Source of the DNA: Paludibacter sp. 47-17
GTDB lineage: Bacteria; Bacteroidota; Bacteroidia; Bacteroidales; Paludibacteraceae
Direction of reading: 5' to 3'
NCBI GenBank assembly: GCA_001898935.1
Contig: MKVT01000008.1
Span: 372,001 to 436,000 of the forward strand
DNA length: 64,000 nt
Every line of letters starts with the position of its first letter. Position 1 is the first letter of the stretch. The position numbers and the translations under genes are program-made. The notes under the pieces were generated by a model that worked only from the letters and a program-made list of their open reading frames with translations, did no database searches and was not told where the DNA came from. Positions 49,064 to 56,666 of this stretch are shown one piece after another.

Positions 49064-50737
49064 ATGCAACTTTCAATCTTCAAAAAAATATTGACAGCCT
49101 TAATGCCGGTACTCTTGGTGTTGGGAGGCTGTACCGACGAGGTAGGCGATGCCGAAATCAACGTCATTCAGGGAAATTTTGCCAAAGCAGCGTCGGCCGA
49201 AGTGGCCGAGGGAATGCTCAAAGATGCCATGTACCTGCTCCACGATGCCCGCGAACATAAGTACCAGTACCAGTTCAACCTGCATATCGACAATTATGCC
49301 GGTTATCTTACCGTAGCCAACAGCCTGCAGGGCCGGTTGCCGTCTACTTATTTTATCAACCCCGGCTTCGAGTCGGGTCCGCTGGCCAATATGTTGTGGG
49401 TGGCCCGCGCCGTGGTTCCCGTGATCAATTCGGCCGATTCGCTCAAGATACCCGAACTGGGTGCCATCGCCTCCATCATGTTTAATTTCTCGGCCTCCGA
49501 GATGGTGGATGTGTACGGACCGATGCCCTATTTTGCCTACAAACGCCTGCAAACCGATCCTCCTGTGGAATACGATAAAGTGAGCGTGGTGTACAAGGAG
49601 ATTCTGAAGGAGCTTAAAACGGCGCAGCAAGCCTTGAAGGATCTTCGTACATCGCTTACCGAAGAACAGAAGGCACGACTCAAACGAATGGATAAAATAG
49701 GGAAGGGCGATGTGGACAACTGGATCCGTTTTGCCAATTCGCTCCGCCTGCGTATGGCAATGCGCATGGTAAAAGTAGAGCCGGCTCTGGCCCGCGCCGA
49801 AGCCGAAGCGGCCTATGCTGCCGGTATCCTCGAAGAAGACTATCATGCCAATATCGAACTCGACATGGCCGGTGGCCGGCATCCGCTGTATGTGATCAGC
49901 CTGACCTGGGACGATTCGCGCCTCAATGCCTCGTTCGAGAATATACTCAAACGCGTGAACAGTCCGCTGCTTGAAGTGTGGTTCAGTCCGGCTAAAACGG
50001 GTTTACGCAATATCAAAGGTGAAATTACCATCCCCGATACTGCTACCAATGTGTATGTGGGGATCCGTTCGGGCGCCGGTGTACACCCCAAGGAAAATCG
50101 CCGCGATACCTACCTCATGTTCTCGGCCGTGAATCCTAATTATTTCGGAGTGCGCAATATCTCCTTGTTTAAGGTGAGCGAAGCCTTGTTCCTGTGCGCC
50201 GAAGCCAAACTCCGGGGCTGGAACGTGGGAACGAAAACCGATCGTACCTATTACGAAAACGCCATCAAGCGGAGCTTGCGCGACGAAGGTATTTCGTCCA
50301 ATTCGTACCTGGGCTATAAAGAGGTGGTGGAGGTGCCTTACCACGATTTGTGGAATCCGGCCAACAATTACCGCGAAAATCTGCTACAGCTGGGCGTTCG
50401 GTGGGATGGTTCCTTCACTCAGGAACAAAAACTGGAACAAATCATCACCCAGAAATACATTGCCAACTTCCCGCAGTCGCTCGAAGCCTGGTCGGAATAC
50501 CGGCGCACCGGCTACCCGCGGCTGATTCCGGTGACCTACGATGCCGGCGATAATTCCATCCCGGCCGGCGATCATATCCGGCGAATGACCTTCCAGACCA
50601 CCGGCCCGGTGAGTCTCGAAGATGTGGTCATGTCGGCCATGCCCGCACTTAAAGAGGAAGACTCGAGCGGATTTATGGACGATGTTCAGGGAGCCCGGCT
50701 TTGGTGGGATGTAAAAGGGAAAGGAAATTTCGAATAA
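49064..50737 (+). CDS. SusD-like glycan-binding lipoprotein (SusD-like_2 type)
   Basis: A 557-residue lipoprotein; lipobox LVLGGC places the lipidated Cys at 23. The sequence belongs to the divergent SusD group (FSASEMVDVYGPMPYFAYKRL at about 145-165; WIRFANSLRLRMAMRM at about 225-240; FLCAEAKLRGW at about 377). Near the C-terminus the block SLEAWSEYRRTGYPRLIPV (about 470-490) is diagnostic. It lacks the EGxRWFDL motif seen in the SusD at 36067. It pairs with the STN-SusC upstream (12-base gap) and is followed by GH85 after 27 bases. Confidence 0.93.
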   Translation: MQLSIFKKILTALMPVLLVLGGCTDEVGDAEINVIQGNFAKAASAEVAEGMLKDAMYLLHDAREHKYQYQFNLHIDNYAGYLTVANSLQGRLPSTYFINPGFESGPLANMLWVARAVVPVINSADSLKIPELGAIASIMFNFSASEMVDVYGPMPYFAYKRLQTDPPVEYDKVSVVYKEILKELKTAQQALKDLRTSLTEEQKARLKRMDKIGKGDVDNWIRFANSLRLRMAMRMVKVEPALARAEAEAAYAAGILEEDYHANIELDMAGGRHPLYVISLTWDDSRLNASFENILKRVNSPLLEVWFSPAKTGLRNIKGEITIPDTATNVYVGIRSGAGVHPKENRRDTYLMFSAVNPNYFGVRNISLFKVSEALFLCAEAKLRGWNVGTKTDRTYYENAIKRSLRDEGISSNSYLGYKEVVEVPYHDLWNPANNYRENLLQLGVRWDGSFTQEQKLEQIITQKYIANFPQSLEAWSEYRRTGYPRLIPVTYDAGDNSIPAGDHIRRMTFQTTGPVSLEDVVMSAMPALKEEDSSGFMDDVQGARLWWDVKGKGNFE

Positions 50738-50764
50738 GTAACTATCAATCTAATATCAATTTTT

Positions 50765-53700
50765 ATGTGTACAAAACATTTTTTCGCAGGATTTGTGCTG
50801 ATGGCGTTACTGCTTACGGCACCTCTTTTCGCTCAGTCGGTCCCTCCCTCGGCATCGACGGAAATTTACAGCTGGTCGGCCTTTAACCAGAAGGCATTGC
50901 TCGAGTTGTTTTATACAGCTCTTCAGCAGGGTCGCAAGTATCCCACCCAGTCCGAAATCGATGCGCTGGGATTTGATCTCGAATTCGCCCGTTCGCACGT
51001 GCGTCCGGCTTCCATCATTGTCGATCAGGCCTCGCAGGTTAAGCCCGCCATCCATCCAAAACGTAAACTCTGGCTCAATACGCCTGTGGGTGTCGGTAAA
51101 ATGATCGGGGGGTATCCGCAGTCGAACTGGCGCGACGAAGCTTTTACCATGTGGCCGTATACTGCTTTGCAGGGAGGCTGGAATCATGGTTGGTTTCAGG
51201 CTCCGGGCGCTTATGTGAGCGCGGCGCACAAACATGGTACCGATATGCTGAGCGGTGTAACCTTCTTCGATACGGGAGTGAGTTCCACCGAATTTGTCGA
51301 GTTCATCACCACGAAAGAAGGGAATGAATTCAAATACGCCGAACCGCTGATTAACCTGCTGATGTTTCTGGGCCAGGATGGGATCAACTACAATGTGGAA
51401 GGAAATAATCAGGTAAATCCCACCTGGCAGGATTTCCATGCGCGTTGTTATGAACTGGCAGCCCAGAAAGGATTTCATAATTTCCATGTAGGCTACTACA
51501 ATAATTACAGCTCGCTTGCGGGCCAGGAAGGTAATCTCTGGAAGGATGGCAAACGGGTATCGACGGCGTTGATGCTGAACTATTCGTCGAGCAACTTTGC
51601 CAGTACTTTTTCTAATTCGGTAGCTATTGCCAATTCCCTGTCGCCTACAGCCGTGGAAGGTCTCTACGGAAGTACCTGGATCGTGAGCCTCGACCGTACC
51701 TGGACACGCCTGACCGCCACGCCCGAAATCAATATCTGCTTGTGGGGAGAGCACGATCAGTTCCGGATTTATTCCTACGGTAAGGGGATGAACGATATGA
51801 TTTTCCAGGAAACCTACCAGGAGCGTCTCGAACGTTTTATCTCGGGAGGAAATCGTAATCCGGCCAATACGCCGGCAGTTCGTACGAGCGGGATCAAAAT
51901 CGAAGAAACCCTGGATGCCTACGGACGTATCACCGAGCCTGCCATGACTAATTTCCACGGACTGGCAACTTTTGTAGCCGAGCGTTCGGCGGTGAAGGGC
52001 AATTTGCCTTTTGCTACTCATTTCAATATCGGTAACGGTCCGGTGTATCATTATAAGGGAAAAAAGACCTTCGGTCAGTGGTATAACCTGGGTGCGCAGG
52101 ATATGCAGCCTACCTACCGCTGGCTGGTGATGGATGCAGGAACCGCCACGGTTGCCGGCAATATCCAACCCAGGCTGTCGTACCGCGATGCGTATATGGG
52201 AGGTTCGATGCTGGTGCTCGAAGGTACGCCTTCGCCGGCCGGTACCGATGTGGTGCTGTACCGTTCGGATCTTGCCGTGAATGGACCGGTAAAGGCTAGC
52301 GTGGCTGTAAAGATGGTGAATAAGCTGACACGGAAAGTGGAAGATGCCGGAAAGCCCACTCTCTTGTATGTGCTGGTAAAAGCCGGCGATGAATGGCGCG
52401 AATATCCCGTGGGTGTAACTACGGTTGCAGGATGGGAAGAAAAGGAAATTGAGTTGAACGACCTGGCTGCCGGTATGAAAATTCAGAATATCGGTTTCCG
52501 TGTAAAGGGCGAGGCCGATGCGAATTACCAGGTGTTCGTGGGTAAACTGGCGCTGGCCGATGGCCGTAGTCAGGGTGTGCCCACACCGCGCGATCTGGCC
52601 ATCGAAGTACGTGAAGAAACGACTGGAAAGTTAGGTGTGAAGATGGCCTGGAAGATGCCGGTGCCAGCTTCGGCTTCCCGGGCCGATTACGGACTGGTGT
52701 ACAACGATGAAGTGAACGTGCATCATTTCGAGATTTTCTATAAAAACGGTGAGAGCGGTAAAGTGAAAGAAATCGGTCGTACTTCGACCTGGTCGCATTA
52801 TACCGGTCAGATTTATTTCGATCACCCCGAAGCGCGCAACGATGAACCGGAATTTGATAAACCTTATGTAGGGGTCCGTGCCGTCTCGGTCGACCTGAAA
52901 ACGGTGTCGCCGATCGTTTGGATCAAGGTGCCCCGCCAGGATTATTACGATCTGCAGGAAGAAAGTCCCGAACGGTACTGCAAATCCTTCCTCGATCCGA
53001 ATTCGGCAGGTGCCGAAGTGGCTCGCACCCAGCGCTACCTGAAAAGTGTAACCACCAGCGGCTGTATCACCGATCTTAATTACACCGCTAATGGGCCCGA
53101 TGCCGATGGCGATAATTATGTTAATTATACTGCCCAGCCGATTAAAGTGGCAGCAGGTCAGCAATTCTCGATCAACTTCCTGGCAGCCAGCAACGGTACC
53201 GTTACAGCTTCCACTCCCTCGACCTCCGACGACGGAATGCGGTATACCTTCGGAGTGGCGTATGCCGACTGGAACAACAACGGAGTGTTCGAGCTCGAAG
53301 GCGAGACCAGTGAAGTAATCTTCAGCCTGGGTACGTCGCGTGCTTCCACGCTGGCTTTCCAAACTACCGGCGTCAACCAGACCTTTACCGTGCCTGCCGA
53401 TGCTTGTCCGGGAACCGTTCGCATCCGTCTGGTGTTCTCCGACGCCTGGTTTACCCATCCCGGCCCATGCGGCCCCACTGCTAAAGGATTCAGCATGGAT
53501 ATAGGTATGGAAATCGTGAACGATACTCCGCCTGCTACCTGCGGTACGATACAGACTTTCCACGATCAGGGCGAAGCCGAAGCTCCCTACAAGTGGGATT
53601 CGACCGAGGACGTGTCGTCCAACGACGAATTAAATGCAGCTCTGCTCAGCTTCTATCCCAATCCGGCTACCGATTACATTCAGGTTTCGGAGGCCGATGA

Positions 53701-53851
53701 AGTAAGGATTTATTCGGTGAGCGGTACCCTGGTGGCATCGCAGAGTGGCCGGGTAACTTCCATGGATATCGCCCACCTTCCCGAAGGCATTTACATGGTG
53801 AGAATGAAAAAAGAAAACGCTTGCCGAACCTTGAAATTAATGAAGAAGTAA
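50765..53851 (+). CDS. GH85 endo-beta-N-acetylglucosaminidase, T9SS-exported
   Basis: A secreted 1028-residue enzyme predicted to cut the chitobiose core of N-glycans. Signal peptide 1-24 (ends LFAQ). The GH85 barrel (about 60-400) has WPYTALQGGWNHGWFQAPG, AAHKHGTDMLSGVTF and the catalytic pair N210 and E212 in YNVEGN; GH85 uses an Asn to orient the substrate acetamido group and a Glu as acid/base, in an N-x-E motif. A C-terminal beta-sandwich region (about 410-720) resembles GH85 accessory domains. A GEVED domain (about 830-920, YADWNNNGVFE) and a sorting domain with FYPNPATDYIQV (about 963) end the protein. It is the only enzyme in the ECF/FecR/SusCD operon, so N-glycan release and uptake are probably co-regulated. 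Confidence 0.9.
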   Translation: MCTKHFFAGFVLMALLLTAPLFAQSVPPSASTEIYSWSAFNQKALLELFYTALQQGRKYPTQSEIDALGFDLEFARSHVRPASIIVDQASQVKPAIHPKRKLWLNTPVGVGKMIGGYPQSNWRDEAFTMWPYTALQGGWNHGWFQAPGAYVSAAHKHGTDMLSGVTFFDTGVSSTEFVEFITTKEGNEFKYAEPLINLLMFLGQDGINYNVEGNNQVNPTWQDFHARCYELAAQKGFHNFHVGYYNNYSSLAGQEGNLWKDGKRVSTALMLNYSSSNFASTFSNSVAIANSLSPTAVEGLYGSTWIVSLDRTWTRLTATPEINICLWGEHDQFRIYSYGKGMNDMIFQETYQERLERFISGGNRNPANTPAVRTSGIKIEETLDAYGRITEPAMTNFHGLATFVAERSAVKGNLPFATHFNIGNGPVYHYKGKKTFGQWYNLGAQDMQPTYRWLVMDAGTATVAGNIQPRLSYRDAYMGGSMLVLEGTPSPAGTDVVLYRSDLAVNGPVKASVAVKMVNKLTRKVEDAGKPTLLYVLVKAGDEWREYPVGVTTVAGWEEKEIELNDLAAGMKIQNIGFRVKGEADANYQVFVGKLALADGRSQGVPTPRDLAIEVREETTGKLGVKMAWKMPVPASASRADYGLVYNDEVNVHHFEIFYKNGESGKVKEIGRTSTWSHYTGQIYFDHPEARNDEPEFDKPYVGVRAVSVDLKTVSPIVWIKVPRQDYYDLQEESPERYCKSFLDPNSAGAEVARTQRYLKSVTTSGCITDLNYTANGPDADGDNYVNYTAQPIKVAAGQQFSINFLAASNGTVTASTPSTSDDGMRYTFGVAYADWNNNGVFELEGETSEVIFSLGTSRASTLAFQTTGVNQTFTVPADACPGTVRIRLVFSDAWFTHPGPCGPTAKGFSMDIGMEIVNDTPPATCGTIQTFHDQGEAEAPYKWDSTEDVSSNDELNAALLSFYPNPATDYIQVSEADEVRIYSVSGTLVASQSGRVTSMDIAHLPEGIYMVRMKKENACRTLKLMKK

Positions 53852-53864
53852 GTGTGTAACACCC

Positions 53865-53908
53865 ATCCCCCAGAGACAACTGCCTGAGTTTGTCTTTGGG
53901 GGATTTTT
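53865..53908 (+). terminator. Rho-independent terminator of the ECF-GH85 operon
   Basis: TCCCCCAGAGACAA pairs with TTGTCTTTGGGGGA (one G-T pair) around a short loop, followed by TTTTT at 53904-53908. It lies just after the GH85 stop. Confidence 0.92.
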
Positions 53909-53972
53909 ACACGATGGGGCTGATCGGGTCGCGACGGTTGTGAATCGCAGCTTTTCAATTCAGAATGCAACG

Positions 53973-54004
53973 GGAATAAAAAACATCAAATCTATGTTGC
54001 ATTC
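53973..54004. repeat. Perfect 9-base inverted repeat before the AT-rich genes
   Basis: GAATGCAAC (53973-53981) and GTTGCATTC (53996-54004) are perfect complements with a 14-base spacer, directly ahead of the ATG at 54016. It may be an operator or a hairpin in the leader; it also marks the point where base composition shifts to AT-rich. No T-run follows. Confidence 0.5.
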
Positions 54005-54015
54005 ATAAAACAAGT

Positions 54016-55584
54016 ATGTTTATGAAAAAACTGTTGTATATCTTTGCCGTTGTGGCGTTTACTTTGGTGTCGTGCAACGACCATGAATTTAACTTTAACA
54101 ACCATGCTATCAGCGAGAGTAGTACTGGACTTATTATTAAAAAAGTAAGAAAACTTGAAAATCCTTACTCTGTTTCGAATATGAAAAAAGCATATTCTGC
54201 ATTAAAGCAAGAAGGATTAATGAAAGCGGCTTTAGATATTGAAGCGACCCATTTGTACGTTAGGTTTCTACCAAAAGATAGTGCAGAGTTGGAAACAATG
54301 TTCGGTGACACTACACTTACACTATTCTCGTATCCTCTTGATTACGAGCTCACAGAGGGAGAAGAGTATATTGACTCTACATTAATTGGCAATGACTTTA
54401 CCTGGCTTTATACGAGAGTCCCTGTTGGATATTCTTCACCAATACGTGAGTATGAAGTAATTGAACAGCTTTATTTGCCCATGACAGTCGAAGAAAATAA
54501 AATGCAAAGTATTAAAAGTCAGAAAGCGAGTAGTAGTATAAGTAATGATTGGTGGGATATGTTAGAAAATAAATCATTGGATTTAACTGGAAATAGCAAT
54601 TCTGCACAAAAAATTCAAAAAGCGCCTAATCGATGGATACCAAAAGCTACAATTAGAGTTAGAGACAATATAACAAACACTTATGTGCCATTACAAGGAG
54701 TAGAAGTTCGAGCGCGTTGGTGGTTTAATTGGGAAAAAGGATTTACCGATGTGAACGGAAAAGCAACCATGTCAGGTAGTTTTGATGGTAAATTGAACTG
54801 GAGTATAGTTTGGGATAGCCATGATTGGGATATTAGAAGCGGATATTATGGACAAGCCTTTTATAACGGACCAAATGGAAGTCGATCAGATTGGAATTTG
54901 GACATTGAGATTGGTGGTAAAAGCTTTGTTTATGGTCATATTCATAGAGCATGTTTTAATTATTGGAATAATATAATTGGATTAAAGAAACCTTTTGATG
55001 ATAATTTTTGGAAGCAAAAAATTAAGATTGCCGTCTATGATAAAGCCGGCAGGTCATATTTTGGTTCGTTCAATAGATGGTTGTTGGGTTCGCCACTTGC
55101 AATTTATCAATTAGAAAATGATGGATCCCCGCGAAGTGCAGCTCGAATTTACAACACTACAATCCATGAACTTGCACACGTGTCGCATTGGGATATGGAT
55201 CAATCTGATTTTTATAAAGCAGATGATAGAGTTGTGGAAAGTTATGCCGTAGGTGTTGCTTATGTTTTTTCTGCACAAGTATATTCTGCTGGACAAATAC
55301 CATTTGGTAATTGGCAAGATGTGGAATTTAGAGATTTAACTGGACATTTTGAAAGCAAATATACACCATTAGTTGTCGACTTGATGGATAACTTCAATCA
55401 ACGTTTTTTGGGGAATACTTACCCAAATGACAATGTTAGTGGTTATACTATTGCACAAATAGAGACTGCAATGAAAGGCGCAACAACACTCGAAAAATGG
55501 AGAGATAATTTAAGAGATAACTACGATAATCCAACAGAAAATCATTTGGATGAATTGTTTAATAATTATATAAACTGGAGGTAA
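54016..55584 (+). CDS. Putative zinc-metallopeptidase-like lipoprotein (HELAH motif), AT-rich
   Basis: A 522-residue lipoprotein with lipobox FTLVSC (Cys20; the start may be ATG 54022). A carboxypeptidase-regulatory-like beta domain is at about 215-290 (ATIRVRDNITNTYVPLQGVEV; FTDVNGKATM). The C-terminal part has HELAH at 384-388 followed by E408 (VVESYA), which fits a HExxH-x19-E gluzincin-type zinc site. I do not recognise a named peptidase family, and catalytic activity is inference. Its codons are clearly more AT-rich than all the flanking glycan genes, and it lacks a T9SS domain. A small lipoprotein follows after 2 bases. Composition and context suggest a transferred cassette inserted between the GH85 and GH20 operons. 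Confidence 0.72.
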   Translation: MFMKKLLYIFAVVAFTLVSCNDHEFNFNNHAISESSTGLIIKKVRKLENPYSVSNMKKAYSALKQEGLMKAALDIEATHLYVRFLPKDSAELETMFGDTTLTLFSYPLDYELTEGEEYIDSTLIGNDFTWLYTRVPVGYSSPIREYEVIEQLYLPMTVEENKMQSIKSQKASSSISNDWWDMLENKSLDLTGNSNSAQKIQKAPNRWIPKATIRVRDNITNTYVPLQGVEVRARWWFNWEKGFTDVNGKATMSGSFDGKLNWSIVWDSHDWDIRSGYYGQAFYNGPNGSRSDWNLDIEIGGKSFVYGHIHRACFNYWNNIIGLKKPFDDNFWKQKIKIAVYDKAGRSYFGSFNRWLLGSPLAIYQLENDGSPRSAARIYNTTIHELAHVSHWDMDQSDFYKADDRVVESYAVGVAYVFSAQVYSAGQIPFGNWQDVEFRDLTGHFESKYTPLVVDLMDNFNQRFLGNTYPNDNVSGYTIAQIETAMKGATTLEKWRDNLRDNYDNPTENHLDELFNNYINWR

Positions 55585-55586
55585 AT

Positions 55587-56015
55587 ATGAGAAAGAATAG
55601 ATTGATTAATACTTATCTGATTACAGTTGTATTGCTATTAGCATCATGTGAATGCAATGATTGTGATTATAACTATTTGCTTTATCAAATAGAAAATAAA
55701 TTAGATTCTCCAATACACGTTCGCTTCGTATCTGATAGTTATCCGGCAAAAAATTTTGAAATTACTATTAACAGCAACGAAATAAAAGACATAATTAACG
55801 GAGAATCAGGCTTAGAGGGCTTTGGTCTTCGATCATACGATTCGGCGTTTCTTAAAACCAATTCAAGCGAGTATAGTTATCAAAGAAATCCTGCTGTAGG
55901 TTTACTTTCATCTTCATGGTATTTAGACAATGGAATATCAAAAAAGAATGGAAAGATTCTGAAGATATACAAATTAACTGTAGATGAAGAATTCTTATTG
56001 AAATCAAGCAAATAG
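55587..56015 (+). CDS. Small AT-rich lipoprotein of unknown function
   Basis: A 142-residue lipoprotein: the N-terminal hydrophobic stretch ends in lipobox LLASC (Cys21), followed by the Cys-rich ECNDCDYNY. The remainder is polar with short beta-like segments (PIHVRFVSDSYP; FEITINSNEIKDII) and ends LKSSK. No family is recognised. It starts 2 bases after the stop of the HELAH lipoprotein and has the same AT-rich composition, so the two probably form one transcription unit. A partner, inhibitor or immunity-like role for the putative peptidase is possible but unsupported by any motif. Confidence 0.65.
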   Translation: MRKNRLINTYLITVVLLLASCECNDCDYNYLLYQIENKLDSPIHVRFVSDSYPAKNFEITINSNEIKDIINGESGLEGFGLRSYDSAFLKTNSSEYSYQRNPAVGLLSSSWYLDNGISKKNGKILKIYKLTVDEEFLLKSSK

Positions 56016-56079
56016 GTTTAACATTCAGATCAATACACGTTGGGCATCATTAGGTTTTTTGCAACTAATGTCGACCTAA

Positions 56080-56515
56080 GGTGTATTTTTTTATCACGAA
56101 GTAGTGTCTATGGATTTAAACTTGCTGAAGGGAGGCTACTGTCCATGTTTAAATCAAAATCAACAACCTGATTCTGCATTAGTGGATACTGTTTATTATC
56201 AAAATCGACGTAAAGTAATTGAAATTAGTAAATTACATGGTGATTGTAGAAATATTTATAAAACATTATTTATTGAAGGTATTGGTCCGACAAGCGGTTC
56301 TGATGGAATCGGAAGGTTCTCGTTAATTTGAGAATAGCAATCATGTTTTTTCAACAAAATCCGATGTTCGTGGAACCTGTTTTCTTGAAGGAATAATAGA
56401 TGTTAAATAGTGTAAAAAATGAAGATTTAATAACTTGATATCCAAATCCTGCAAATAATATTTTGACTGTAAAATCATCTAATTGCAATATGCAACCATT
56501 CACTAAGCTACAAAT
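56080..56515 (+). pseudogene. Decayed C-terminal remnant of a T9SS-sorted secreted protein
   Basis: One frame (to 56331) encodes VDTVYYQNRRKVIEI ... LFIEGIGPTSG, a pattern I associate with C-terminal parts of secreted Bacteroidetes proteins, and ends at a stop. In another frame, directly after a TGA, 56439-56495 encodes YPNPANNILTVKSSNCNMQ, the typical first strand of a T9SS sorting domain. The two parts belong together in intact homologues but are separated here by frameshift and stops, and the rest of the sorting domain is missing. Base composition is AT-rich like the two lipoprotein genes before it. Confidence 0.65.
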
Positions 56516-56666
56516 TCCCCGGTCAAGGTATTATCCGGAAATAATATCTGACCGAGGAAAACAAGAAAGGCCGGTAGGGTTGCCGGGCAACAAGGGTGGA
56601 GTACTGTTGGGGCGGCAACTTGACCGGGAATACCGGCCGGCAGTAATAAAGGTATTGTGTGTGGGC
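56516..56666. other. Non-coding spacer downstream of GH20
   Basis: Between the decayed gene and the GH20 stop the sequence returns to GC-rich. It contains a 5-bp hairpin GTTGC-CGG-GCAAC (56579-56591) and a split inverted repeat CCCGGTCAAG (from about 56518) / CTTGACCGGG (about 56620). No T-run makes either a convincing terminator, and no gene is seen. Confidence 0.4.

Noticed and set aside
50807-52168. 453-codon open frame antisense to GH85
   Set aside because: It overlaps the GH85 catalytic domain entirely and encodes no known fold signal.
56579-56591. GTTGC-CGG-GCAAC hairpin after GH20
   Set aside because: The stem is only 5 bp and no T-run follows on the transcribed strand, so I do not call it a terminator.
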